A stretch of 64,000 bases of DNA, from positions 40,275-104,274 of the forward strand of contig CALUWH010000003.1 in NCBI GenBank assembly GCA_944324435.1, written 5' to 3'. Each line of letters opens with the position of its first letter. Position 1 is the first letter of the stretch. Made by a program: the position numbers and the translations under genes. This stretch comes from Candidatus Gastranaerophilales bacterium (GTDB lineage: Bacteria; Cyanobacteriota; Vampirovibrionia; Gastranaerophilales; Gastranaerophilaceae). Positions 52,570 through 61,201 of this stretch are shown here, piece by piece. The notes under the pieces are model-generated. The model was not told the origin of the DNA. It saw only the letters and a list, made by a program, of their open reading frames with translations, and did no database searches.

Positions 52570-54291
52570 TTGGGGAATTTTGTTAATCTGAATAATGTAA
52601 AGCTTATTATCTGGGATTTGGATGATACTCTCTGGGACGGTGTTTTGGAAGAAGGAGAGATAAAAATCAGGCCGGAAGTTATGGACTTTATCCTAAAAAG
52701 TGTGGATAGAGGGATTATGCACTCGGTTTGTTCAAAGAATGATTTTGAGAAAGTAAGAACAACTTTTTATAACTACAAGTTGGAAAAAGTTTGGAATTGT
52801 TTTCTTTTTCCTTCGATTAACTGGTATTCTAAAGGAGAAAGAATTCGAGAAATCATAAATAATATGCAGCTGAGGGCAGAAAACACTCTATTTATTGATG
52901 ACAATGAGATTAATCTAAATGAGGCAAAGTTTTATTGTCCTGAGATTATGACGCTTGAAAACCCTTACGAGGCAATAAAAAACTTGTATTTTGTAAACTC
53001 TTTTGATATCAACTGCTCACGACTCAAGGAGTACAAGATTCTTGAAAAGAAAGCTATTGCAAAATCGCTTGAAAATTATTCTAATGAAGAGTTTTTAAAA
53101 AAGAGTAACATCAGAATTTGTATCAAGGAAGTAACTCCCGATGTTGAGCCCAGGATCAGGGAGCTTGTGAGAAGAACAAACCAGCTTAATTTTACTAAAA
53201 ACAGAGAGCCGATATTTAATAACGGAAATGAAAATAAATACGTAATTGTCGAGGATGATTTCGGCAACTACGGTATTTGCGGATTTTATTCTTTAAACAG
53301 GGGGAAAAATCTGCTTGAGCATTATCTTTTCTCTTGCAGAGTCCTTGGAATGGGGATAGAAAAATATATTTATAATAAACTTCAGCACCCTAAAATAAAT
53401 ATTATTGAGCCTGTCTCATCTACGCTTGACGGCGAAGTTGGCTGGATAAGCGAAGTTAGTGATTTGGATACAAAACAGAAGGAAAATAAGTCCGATTTTA
53501 ATGTTTTGTTCAAAGGGCCTTGCGATTTGCTTTCCGCAATAGATTACATCAAGACAGCTTGTAATATTGATACTGAATTTCCTTATTATAACGAAAAATT
53601 TCAGTACATTCTTGAACATACGCATATTGCTTATATTGTTCAGGCGCACAGAGAATCACCGGAAAAATTACGCGAGATTTGTAACCGATTTCCGTTCCCG
53701 TTTCCGGAGAATTTTAAAACTGAATTTTTCAACCCTAAGTACAATATTATATTTTTGAGCCTTCTTACATCGCTTCACAGCGGACTTTATATTAATAATA
53801 ATGACGGAACCTATGTTGTCTTTGGCTTTTCCAATGTCGATATAACCAATCCAGATAATTGGGCAAAGACTTTGGAGAATATTCCTAAAGAGTTTCACGA
53901 GGCAAACCTGATTCAACTTAGCAAGTTTAAAAATGACTACACATTTGCAGGCGAGATTCCGCAAGAAGAGATTCTGAAGAATCTTGAATACATAAAAAAC
54001 AATATTTCATCTGATACGAAACTTGTTCTTATTCTGGGAAGTGAAAAAGATACATCTAAGACAGAACGAGGGTATGAAAATCTAGCGCAAAGACACGCCA
54101 TGATTAATCCGATAATAGAAGAGTTTGCGAAAAAGAACAATATTGAAACCATCAACCTCACGGATTTTATCGAATCCGACGAGGATTATACCACCTGTAT
54201 AAATCATTTTGAACGCCATATTTATCTGAAACTTGCAAACAGGTGCGCAAATATAATACAGGCTGAATTATCCTCTTCACGCCAGCCGTAA
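52570..54291 (+). CDS. FkbH-like HAD-IIIC/GNAT protein with extra C-terminal domain
   Basis: The product is 573 residues. Residues ~10-180 form a HAD-IIIC phosphatase-like domain (IIWDLDDTLWDGVLEEGEIK, VCSKNDFEKV, TLFIDDNEINLNEAKF). The next ~120 residues resemble a GNAT domain (RELVRRTNQLNFTKNREPIF, FSCRVLGMGIEKYIYNKL), the FkbH arrangement used to load glyceryl or similar acyl groups. The last ~260 residues are an added domain, possibly SGNH-hydrolase-like (LVLILGSEKDTSKTERGYEN and a late His near CINHFERH). The start is TTG with AAGGG upstream; there is no in-frame ATG nearby. Confidence 0.75.
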   Translation: MGNFVNLNNVKLIIWDLDDTLWDGVLEEGEIKIRPEVMDFILKSVDRGIMHSVCSKNDFEKVRTTFYNYKLEKVWNCFLFPSINWYSKGERIREIINNMQLRAENTLFIDDNEINLNEAKFYCPEIMTLENPYEAIKNLYFVNSFDINCSRLKEYKILEKKAIAKSLENYSNEEFLKKSNIRICIKEVTPDVEPRIRELVRRTNQLNFTKNREPIFNNGNENKYVIVEDDFGNYGICGFYSLNRGKNLLEHYLFSCRVLGMGIEKYIYNKLQHPKINIIEPVSSTLDGEVGWISEVSDLDTKQKENKSDFNVLFKGPCDLLSAIDYIKTACNIDTEFPYYNEKFQYILEHTHIAYIVQAHRESPEKLREICNRFPFPFPENFKTEFFNPKYNIIFLSLLTSLHSGLYINNNDGTYVVFGFSNVDITNPDNWAKTLENIPKEFHEANLIQLSKFKNDYTFAGEIPQEEILKNLEYIKNNISSDTKLVLILGSEKDTSKTERGYENLAQRHAMINPIIEEFAKKNNIETINLTDFIESDEDYTTCINHFERHIYLKLANRCANIIQAELSSSRQP

Positions 54292-54364
54292 AAGAGCTTC
54301 AAATTAAAATCTGGAATAAAATCCGATTTAATGGTAATATGATTATACAAAGAGGTTTTAAAAG

Positions 54365-54760
54365 ATGAAGGCTGCAGAATATTTTAATAATGGCTATACT
54401 TGCGCAGAAAGCGTTATAATGGAAGCAATAGAAAAAGGGCTTGTGCCCAAAGAGCTTCTTCCTGTTGCGACAGCTTTTTCAGGCGGTATGGGCTCCGGCT
54501 GCCTCTGCGGTGCTGTTGCTGCTTCGCAGGTTGTTATCGGATATTTGTTCGGCAGAGATAACCAGCAGGGAAATGAGGTTACGGCAAGAGCCAAGGCAAA
54601 AGAATTTATCGAAAGATTCAAAACAAATCATCCTGCAACGTGCTGCCGTGTTTTAACTCGCGGTATGGAAATGGCTTCTCCGGAGAGGAAGGCACACTGT
54701 ACAAATATGGTTGATGATTGCTCAAAAATTTTAGAAGAAATTGTTAAGGTAAAAGTTTAG
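54365..54760 (+). CDS. C_GCAxxG_C_C-family putative redox protein
   Basis: The 131-residue product has the family's spaced cysteines: FNNGYTCAESVIMEAI, SGGMGSGCLCGAVAASQVVI, ATCCRVL and HCTNMVDDCSKILEEI. Members are thought to be small iron-sulfur or disulfide redox proteins, but no reaction is established. It lies 73 bases after the FkbH-like gene and its stop abuts the next start, so it belongs to the same operon. AGAGG lies 9 bases before the ATG. Confidence 0.85.
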   Translation: MKAAEYFNNGYTCAESVIMEAIEKGLVPKELLPVATAFSGGMGSGCLCGAVAASQVVIGYLFGRDNQQGNEVTARAKAKEFIERFKTNHPATCCRVLTRGMEMASPERKAHCTNMVDDCSKILEEIVKVKV

Positions 54761-55702
54761 ATGTTCAATAGAACTCCGTTTAAAAAAAGAATACTTTTTG
54801 TCGGGATTCCTGATATGGCATATATAGGGCTTGATGGTCTTTTGATGTCAGGAGTTAATATTGTCGGAGTTTTGGGGCCTAAAAAAGATCATCCTATGTA
54901 TTTGGATTTCAAAAATTTTGTGCATTCAAGACATCTGAATTATATTGAATACGATGAACTTGATGAGCCGCAATTGATTGAGACAATTCGCGGATTGGAG
55001 ATTGATGCTGCGGTTGTGTGTTCGTTTAATTATAAAATCCCGAGGATTCTTCTGGAATCAACAAAGGACGGATTTATAAATGTACATCCGTCAATGCTTC
55101 CGAAATATAGAGGCGGAAATCCCTATTCCAGAGTTATAATGAACGGTGAAACCGAGACAGGGGTTACGATTCATTTTATGGATGAGGGGTTTGATACAGG
55201 TGATATTATTGCGCAAAAACCTTATCACATTCATTCTAAAGCTACAATGGGCACGCTTTTTAATGAGTTGAATGTTTTGGGGATTGAACTTTTGCTGCAG
55301 GTATTACAAGCATACGAAACGCAAGAGCTTCCGAGGATTAAGCAGCCTTCCGGGCAATTTATTTCCGGCAAGGGCTTGAGCGAAAAAGAGTTGTTTATAA
55401 ATTATACCAGAACTGCAGAAGAAATAGAGCGTTTTATCCGTTCACTGAATCCTTTTATACTTGCAAGCACAAGTTTCAGGGGTAATATGATGAAAGTTAT
55501 GAAGGCGGAAGTTGCATCAGACGCCTTTTGCGTTCCGCACCCTGCAGGAACTGTTGCAAAAATAGAAGATGATAAATTTTTTATTGCAACCTCAAAGGGG
55601 CTTATTGCACCGACTGTTATGCAGTTTGGAAGCTTCTTTATGGGTGACAGCAAAGATTTTATAAGAATTGTTAATCCGAAAATCGGGGAAGAGTTTAAGT
55701 AA
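54761..55702 (+). CDS. Methionyl-tRNA formyltransferase-like formyltransferase
   Basis: The product is 313 residues. The N10-formyltetrahydrofolate-binding fold includes KRILFVGIPDMAYIGLDGLL. The catalytic HPSMLPKYRGGNPYSRVIMN segment follows, with TGVTIHFMDEGFDTGDIIAQ. It is divergent from housekeeping Fmt. Its operon with an FkbH-like protein suggests formylation of an amino-sugar or another small molecule, as in ArnA-type and VioF-type enzymes. It overlaps the next gene by one base. Confidence 0.8.
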   Translation: MFNRTPFKKRILFVGIPDMAYIGLDGLLMSGVNIVGVLGPKKDHPMYLDFKNFVHSRHLNYIEYDELDEPQLIETIRGLEIDAAVVCSFNYKIPRILLESTKDGFINVHPSMLPKYRGGNPYSRVIMNGETETGVTIHFMDEGFDTGDIIAQKPYHIHSKATMGTLFNELNVLGIELLLQVLQAYETQELPRIKQPSGQFISGKGLSEKELFINYTRTAEEIERFIRSLNPFILASTSFRGNMMKVMKAEVASDAFCVPHPAGTVAKIEDDKFFIATSKGLIAPTVMQFGSFFMGDSKDFIRIVNPKIGEEFK

Positions 55703-56520
55703 TGGACAAGTTGAATTTTTTAACAGCCGGAATTCCTCTAAGGGCCGGTAATAAGGGTTATGACGAAGGGTTTAAAATCCTTGATGAAATGGGGCTAGAC
55801 GGGCTTGAACTTGAATTTGTCCGCGGTGTGAGAATAAGTGACAAGAGCCGTGAGGCAGTGGCTTCCGCAAAAAAAGTTATAACTGCGCATGCGCCTTTTT
55901 ATGTTAATCTTAATTCCAGAGAAGAAGATAAAATTGAGGCCAGCGTTCAGAGGATTATTGAGACCGCAGAAGTTGCAAATGAACTGGGCGGATTCAGTAT
56001 TACATTTCATGCCGGATTTTATCTCGGGCAGGATGCGGAACTTGTTTATAAGCAGATTGAATCTCAGATAAAGATTATAACGGATACTCTTGATAAAATT
56101 GGAAATAAGATTTGGATTCGGCCTGAGACAACAGGAAAGGCAACCCAGTGGGGCGATTTGGAAGAGATTGTAAGATTGTCAAAAGATTTTGAGAGAGTGC
56201 TTCCGTGTGTTGATTTTTCTCATCTTCATGCAAGATACAACGGAATTTCCAACACTTATGACGAATTTTGTGCAATATTTGAAAAAATTGGAACTGAAAT
56301 AGGCCTGTACGCTCTTGAAAATTTCCATGCTCATATTGCAGGTATTGAATACGGGCCGAAAGGAGAGAAAAAACATCTTAACCTTGAGGAGTCTGATTTT
56401 AATTACAAAGATTTGTTAAAGGCGTTTAAGGAGTTTAATATAAAAGGCGCTGTTGTGTGTGAAAGTCCTAATATTGAGGATGATGCGAAGCTTCTTAAAG
56501 AATATTATTTGAGCTTGTAA
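55702..56520 (+). CDS. Endonuclease IV/sugar isomerase-like TIM barrel
   Basis: The 272-residue AP-endonuclease-2-superfamily barrel carries metal-ligand motifs AHAPFYVNLNSREEDK, FHAGFY, RPETTGKATQWGDLEEI, CVDFSHLHARYNG and NFHAHIAGIEYGPKG. The pattern fits deoxyribonuclease IV (abasic-site endonuclease). A sugar-phosphate isomerase function cannot be excluded given its operon partners. It overlaps the formyltransferase stop (TAATG) and is convergent with gatD. Confidence 0.8.
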   Translation: MDKLNFLTAGIPLRAGNKGYDEGFKILDEMGLDGLELEFVRGVRISDKSREAVASAKKVITAHAPFYVNLNSREEDKIEASVQRIIETAEVANELGGFSITFHAGFYLGQDAELVYKQIESQIKIITDTLDKIGNKIWIRPETTGKATQWGDLEEIVRLSKDFERVLPCVDFSHLHARYNGISNTYDEFCAIFEKIGTEIGLYALENFHAHIAGIEYGPKGEKKHLNLEESDFNYKDLLKAFKEFNIKGAVVCESPNIEDDAKLLKEYYLSL

Positions 56521-56539
56521 AAATTAGCTTCACATCGAT

Positions 56540-57244
56540 TTAATATTTTTTATTTATGAGCGAATTATGCGCCAAAAATTCTATTCTATCATCCAACGGC
56601 TGCGGTTTAGCACCAAGCGCAAGTTCTATCATATAATCCGCAAAATGAGGATTTTTGGGTAAAAAAGACCCGTGTAAATATGTACCGAAAACATTTTTAA
56701 ATCTTGCACCTTCTGTCTTATCATTACCATTGTTGCCATGCCCGACAGAAACCTTACCCAGCGGTACAGTATCACCCTGAAGATAAGTAAGTCCGCTATG
56801 ATTTTCAAACCCGACCAACGTACGCGGTTCAACCAAATCGGTTTCTGCGGTTACATTTCCGATAAAACGGTTATGCCCTGCTATGGTATATGCATCAATA
56901 ATACTTATACCCTCAAGCCTCTCGCCGTTATGAGGCTGGTAATAGTGTCCCATAAGCTGATATCCGCCACATATCCCTAAAAATACAGACATGCGCTCAC
57001 GCTCTTCCATAAAGAAATTTTTATTTTTTAAAAGCTCTTTTGAAACTTCAATTTGCTGTAAATCCTGACCGCCTCCAATAAAATAAATATCATGCCTGTC
57101 GATTTTATCTCCAATATCGATTTCATCAAGCTCAACTGCTATTCCTCGCCACTGACAACGCTTGATAAGCGTAAGAACATTCCCTCCGTCTCCATAGATA
57201 TTCAATAACTTAGGATATAAGTGGGCAATCTTTAACTTTTTCAT
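56540..57244 (-). CDS. gatD: Lipid II isoglutaminyl synthase glutaminase subunit GatD
   Basis: GatD is a class I glutamine amidotransferase that supplies ammonia to MurT for amidation of the peptidoglycan stem Glu. The nucleophile Cys is in FLGICGGYQLMGHYY and the catalytic His in GTYLHGSFLPKNPHF. IAHLYPKLLNIYGDGGNVLT is the family N-terminus. At 234 residues it matches GatD. MurT, usually adjacent, is not in the window. The gene follows recO by two bases. Confidence 0.88.
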   Translation of the reverse strand: MKKLKIAHLYPKLLNIYGDGGNVLTLIKRCQWRGIAVELDEIDIGDKIDRHDIYFIGGGQDLQQIEVSKELLKNKNFFMEERERMSVFLGICGGYQLMGHYYQPHNGERLEGISIIDAYTIAGHNRFIGNVTAETDLVEPRTLVGFENHSGLTYLQGDTVPLGKVSVGHGNNGNDKTEGARFKNVFGTYLHGSFLPKNPHFADYMIELALGAKPQPLDDRIEFLAHNSLINKKY

Positions 57245-57246
57245 AA

Positions 57247-58011
57247 TTAGCCTGCCAGTTCTCTTATAAGCTTAACGGATTTTTGACGTTTATTCGTATG
57301 CGTTTTTATGTATTCATCCAATAAATTGAAACAAACCTGACAAACTTTTTCTGTTGCTTTTTTGTCATAATCACTTTCAAAATCAAAATCAAATTGAAGC
57401 ATTGCCTGCAAAAAATCCCTGATTTTATAGTGCATTTTCAGTCTTACACCCAAATGCTCACTGCATTCCTTACATATAATTCCTCCCATTGAAGAAGAGA
57501 AGTACATATCTTCATCAAGAACCTGTTCTCTGCAGCAAAGGCAAGTATCTAACTCTACGCAGAATCCCATAATAAGCAGTATTTTAAGTTGAAATTTGAT
57601 TGCGGCAATTAGCATATCTTTTTTTTCTGATGCGTTTGAAATCCTGTTAAGCGCCTTGTATAAAAGAGCATAAACCTCTTCTGATGCAGCTTCGGAACCT
57701 TCGCCAAAATTCATAACAACTTCTGATATATAAGACGAGAGCATAAGCTTATCCATATTTTCCCGTGTTTTCCTGAAGTGATTAACCGTCTGAGCCTGAA
57801 CAATAGTATCCATAGAACGGCCTTTAAGAAGCTGGAGCGAATTTGCAACAAGTAAGTCCATCCTTGCACCTAGCTTACTCTTTGGTTTCTTAATTCCTTT
57901 TGCTACTCCACGGATAAGCCCGTTATCTTTAGAATACATTACGATTATCTTATCTGCATCATTGAGGTTGTATGATTTTAAATTAATTGCTTCTGTCACA
58001 TAGTTATTCAT
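57247..58011 (-). CDS. recO: DNA repair protein RecO
   Basis: RecO anneals strands and helps RecA replace SSB in the RecFOR pathway; recF is also in this window. The N-terminal OB fold (NYVTEAINLKSYNLNDADKI) is followed by a zinc motif (TCLCCREQVLDEDMYFSSSM and IICKEC). The 254-residue length from the ATG at 58011 fits the family. The frame is open further upstream, but that part lies inside pilT and does not look like RecO. It overlaps pilT by 8 bases. Confidence 0.9.
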   Translation of the reverse strand: MNNYVTEAINLKSYNLNDADKIIVMYSKDNGLIRGVAKGIKKPKSKLGARMDLLVANSLQLLKGRSMDTIVQAQTVNHFRKTRENMDKLMLSSYISEVVMNFGEGSEAASEEVYALLYKALNRISNASEKKDMLIAAIKFQLKILLIMGFCVELDTCLCCREQVLDEDMYFSSSMGGIICKECSEHLGVRLKMHYKIRDFLQAMLQFDFDFESDYDKKATEKVCQVCFNLLDEYIKTHTNKRQKSVKLIRELAG

Positions 58012-59101
58012 AAAGAGCCTTTGTACCCTGATATACTCCTCTAAATATCTTTTCAAGCTCGGGTGCATCATTTGAATTTTCAAGCGCCAGTTCCTGAGTG
58101 ATACGTCCCTCATTGGCAAGCAGGGCAAGTGACGAGTTGAACGAAATCATCTCATCAACAGTGTTGCTGCCAAGAAGTGAATATATCTCCTCAGACTCAT
58201 CTTTTATTAAGTAATCCTTAATTGTAGGTGTAACAACCATAACTTCACAGGCCGGAAATCTCTTTTTTAATGTTTCAGAATAGATTAATTTTTGTGCAAC
58301 AGTTGCTCTCAGAGTTTCCGCAAGCTGCTTTCTTACAATATACCTGTTGGATTCATCAAACATATTAACAATTCTGTTAATAGTTTGCACAGCATCGTTT
58401 GTATGAAGTGTCGAAAATACAAGATGGCCTGTTTCTGAAGCTTTAAGAGCCGCTTCCATCGTTTCTCTGTCTCTAATTTCTCCGATAAATATTACATCAG
58501 GATCCTGCCTTAAAGCGTACTTAATCCCGTCTGCAAAAGTTGCGGTATCAACGCCAACCTGTCTTTGTGAAACTACACACTTATGATTCTCATATACATA
58601 CTCAACCGGATCTTCAATCGTTATAATATGTTTTGGAGAGTGTGTATTAATCTGATTAATGATGGAAGCAATTGTTGTAGATTTACCGCTTCCCGTCGGG
58701 CCTGTTACGAGGACAATGCCGTTCTGATAATTAGCAAATGAATACAGCACTTCCGGTAATGATAAGTCTTTAAGTTCAGGAATTTTGTAAGGGATATTCC
58801 TGATTACGAGTGCCGGCTGTCCGAGTTGACGATTATAATTTACACGAAATCTTGATGAATCTTTGATTTCATACATAAAATCAACATCACACATTGTAAA
58901 AATCTTATCTCGAATAGGCGCTGGAACAATATCCAGTATAGCGTTATCAACATCTTCCTTTGTAAGCGGAGGAATTTTGGTTTTTATAATAAAACCGTTT
59001 CTTCTTATATACGGAGAGGCACCTACCATAATATGTTCATCTGAAGCTCCTATTGCAACAGCTTCTTTTAAAAATTTTAAAATATTAAAATATTCCTCCA
59101 T
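58004..59101 (-). CDS. pilT: PilT/PilU-family twitching-motility ATPase
   Basis: The ATPase retracts type IV pili. Walker A is LVTGPTGSGKSTTIASIINQ and the Asp box is ITIEDPVEYVYENHKCVVSQ. Walker B is DVIFIGEIRDRETMEAALKA and the His box is TGHLVFSTLHTNDAVQTINR. At 365 residues its length is typical. No other pilus gene is nearby. It is the first gene of the pilT-recO-gatD run. Confidence 0.92.
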   Translation of the reverse strand: MEEYFNILKFLKEAVAIGASDEHIMVGASPYIRRNGFIIKTKIPPLTKEDVDNAILDIVPAPIRDKIFTMCDVDFMYEIKDSSRFRVNYNRQLGQPALVIRNIPYKIPELKDLSLPEVLYSFANYQNGIVLVTGPTGSGKSTTIASIINQINTHSPKHIITIEDPVEYVYENHKCVVSQRQVGVDTATFADGIKYALRQDPDVIFIGEIRDRETMEAALKASETGHLVFSTLHTNDAVQTINRIVNMFDESNRYIVRKQLAETLRATVAQKLIYSETLKKRFPACEVMVVTPTIKDYLIKDESEEIYSLLGSNTVDEMISFNSSLALLANEGRITQELALENSNDAPELEKIFRGVYQGTKALYE

Positions 59102-59182
59102 AAAACCTCTCTTCTTTATATACTATTCGCTTATACTATACTAGAGTATATCATTTTTCAAGATTTTTGACAACAAGTTAAC

Positions 59183-59210
59183 AAAAAAAAATCCGGTGTT
59201 AAGACCGGAT
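59183..59210 (-). terminator. Intrinsic terminator of the Cys-rich small gene
   Basis: On the minus strand ATCCGGT and ACCGGAT pair around six bases, followed by eight T residues. Confidence 0.9.
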
Positions 59211-59234
59211 AAAATTTATCTGAAAATTTGTTGA

Positions 59235-59591
59235 TTAGCAAGAATAACTGCAGCTTCCGCCGGAGAAACTCGCTCCGGATGATACTGACACTGAAGCTGA
59301 TGCGATAGAACCGCAGGTTTCGCCGCCGCCTGTGTAAGCGATAGAACCGCAAGTTTCGCCCATACCTGAATAAGCAATAGAACCACAAGTTTCAGAATTT
59401 TCACCAAATGCTATTATTGCTGCATCGGAAGGTCCGGAATAGAAACTGCAGGTATCAACTCCACCATCGCTTGGCGTTGATGAAATCAATGATGTATTAT
59501 TTGAAATTAAGTGCGTTGTTTTTGGAGTAACATCTGCGCCTATAAATTTAAAACAGGTGTTTTGTTTTTCTTCTGAATTTAATGTTAGCAT
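59235..59591 (-). CDS. Cysteine-rich repeat peptide, possible RiPP precursor
   Basis: The 118-residue product begins MLTLNSEEKQNTCFKFIGAD (AAGGA upstream). Its second half contains four copies of ETCGSIA, three of them spaced exactly 12 residues with Gly-rich linkers (YSGMG, YTGGG). It ends in a Ser/Gly/Cys-rich tail (GGSCSYSC). There is no signal peptide or membrane helix. A leader-like head and repeated Cys core resemble ribosomally made, modified peptides such as thioether (ranthipeptide-like) precursors. No modifying enzyme is adjacent. It is monocistronic with a strong terminator. A small structural or metal-binding protein is the alternative. Confidence 0.65.
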   Translation of the reverse strand: MLTLNSEEKQNTCFKFIGADVTPKTTHLISNNTSLISSTPSDGGVDTCSFYSGPSDAAIIAFGENSETCGSIAYSGMGETCGSIAYTGGGETCGSIASASVSVSSGASFSGGSCSYSC

Positions 59592-59597
59592 AACCAT

Positions 59598-59969
59598 AAT
59601 CCTTACTTAGTGTTTACATATATATAAAGTAAATAATTTTCAAAGAATTTCAAGAGGAAATATTTTCTTTACAATTCTTAATAAAAACATTTTAGGCGAA
59701 TTCAAGAAGCAATCGCAGCCTAATAAAGACGAGTTATGATGGGGAAGTTATGGGGGATATAAGTTTAGCAGTTTAGAAGAAGGTATAGCTTAATTCCCTC
59801 TCCCCTTGTGAGAGAACCCCCTAAGTGAGGCAGGGAGAGGGGTTAGAAGGGTTGAAAAGTTGAAAAGGAGTTTATGGTTTAGAGGTAGAGAAATCTAGAA
59901 GAAATTTAAAATCTATTCAATAAAATAAACCCCCTCACGCTTTACTAATAATCTGCAGCATAAGTCTGT
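59598..59969. other. Intergenic region with palindrome and degenerate repeats
   Basis: An AT-rich promoter region for the Cys-rich gene occupies the left end (TTGAAA-N17-TATGTA on the minus strand). Further right, 59796-59841 holds CCCTCTCCC and GGGAGAGGG arms, related to the palindrome inside the LD-carboxypeptidase gene. It is surrounded by degenerate GTTTAGAAG/GTTGAAAAG words, which are the complement style of the repeats at 52.3-52.5 kb. No gene is seen. Confidence 0.6.
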
Positions 59970-60182
59970 ATGTGTAATTGGAGATATAAATCTGGCAAGA
60001 TATATACTAAAAGATTAAAAAGACAGCAAGAATCAGTATGTAAGAATGATATACTACTAACAATTGAGTTATATAGCAAACAATATAATTATATTCAAGA
60101 GTTTGCATATGCCAATATTCCATATGAACAAGAAATGCTACATACAGAAAAACTTCTAAAATTTATGCAAAAAAGCAAATGA
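59970..60182 (+). CDS. Uncertain 70-residue protein or gene remnant
   Basis: The frame (beginning CNWRYKSGKIYTKRLKRQQE) is Lys/Tyr/Gln-rich and has no good ribosome-binding site. A short in-frame-looking stretch downstream (60204-60284, MIFYNYEKGGKALRNICYKK) may belong to the same decayed gene. No family is recognised. It could be chance. Confidence 0.25.
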   Translation: MCNWRYKSGKIYTKRLKRQQESVCKNDILLTIELYSKQYNYIQEFAYANIPYEQEMLHTEKLLKFMQKSK

Positions 60183-60301
60183 TACAAAGTTAAAAGCAGG
60201 CGCAATGATTTTTTACAATTATGAAAAAGGTGGTAAGGCACTTAGAAATATTTGTTACAAAAAAGACGAACCTATATTGGATTAAAGGCTGTGAGACTCT
60301 T

Positions 60302-61045
60302 CTAGACCGCTTTTTCAAGTGCGTTGTATACTTCTTCTGAAATCAGGCCTTTGTTTACGTCTTCTCTTAATGCCTCAAGAGCGGCATCTCGTGTCATGGC
60401 ATCTTTGTAGCTTCTCTTTTCTCTAAGTGCGGAATATTTATCTGCAGCAGCAAGAATTTGTGACGGAATTCCGTATTCAAAATCGTTTTCCAATGCAGGA
60501 TAGCCGTTTCCTTGCGGATTCTGGTGGTGGTATTTTACAAGGTTTAAAACATTTTCATTTACGCCCTGCTGTTTTAAAAGCTCATACCCTAGCTCGGAGT
60601 GTAAATTCATAACCTTCTTTTCTTCATCCGTAAGTCTGCCGGCTTTGTTCAATATTTTATCGGGAATCAATGCCTTGCCGTAATCGTGAAGCATTGCGGC
60701 CTGCTGTAAATCCGCAAGATTAATATCTGATTTTAATTCTTTGGGCAGTGATGAATACATTTTTGCTGCAACAACACGAGTATCCATTAAATGTCCCTGT
60801 TTTAATTTTTCAAGCTCATCTGCATTTACTTTTACCGGCATGTTGTTATCTTTTAGAATCTGCATAACTCTTGGATTTGATTTTACAAGCGCAGTCAGCG
60901 TATTCTTGTCAACGAAATTTACGTATAAAGGATTTGTGCTGAACGAATCTTGATGAGGCTCAAAGAGATACGGTGAGCTTACAGGATTTGACCTGAATTG
61001 AACCTTCGGGAGATTTATATTAAATAATGGGGGTATATACGTCAT
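60302..61045 (-). CDS. HD-domain (HD-GYP-like) phosphohydrolase
   Basis: The product is 247 residues. After an N-terminal ~90-residue variable part, the HD domain has AAMLHDYGKALIPDKILNKA, LHSELGYELL, KYHHQNPQGNGYPALENDFE and ILAAADKYSALREKRSYKDA. The YHHQNPQGNGYP segment is a relaxed HD-GYP motif, so cyclic-di-GMP or another nucleotide is the likely substrate. The N-terminal part (LFNINLPKVQFRSNPVSSPY) looks lineage-specific. It is monocistronic and divergent from the TPR gene. Confidence 0.82.
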   Translation of the reverse strand: MTYIPPLFNINLPKVQFRSNPVSSPYLFEPHQDSFSTNPLYVNFVDKNTLTALVKSNPRVMQILKDNNMPVKVNADELEKLKQGHLMDTRVVAAKMYSSLPKELKSDINLADLQQAAMLHDYGKALIPDKILNKAGRLTDEEKKVMNLHSELGYELLKQQGVNENVLNLVKYHHQNPQGNGYPALENDFEYGIPSQILAAADKYSALREKRSYKDAMTRDAALEALREDVNKGLISEEVYNALEKAV

Positions 61046-61201
61046 TTTACACTTTCACACGTTTCTAACACTATAGTTCTATAAAGTATTTTTTTAATTA
61101 TAAATTGCCCGGTTGGCTACCTTTTTTAACAAAACGTAACAATTTGTATTAAGCATATTGCAGGAGTAAATATTTTTTTAATATTATAGTAAAATACTAT
61201 T

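Noticed and set aside
57247..58128. RecO starting at 58128
   Set aside because: The first ~39 residues lie within pilT in another frame and are not RecO-like. The ATG at 58011 fits the family.
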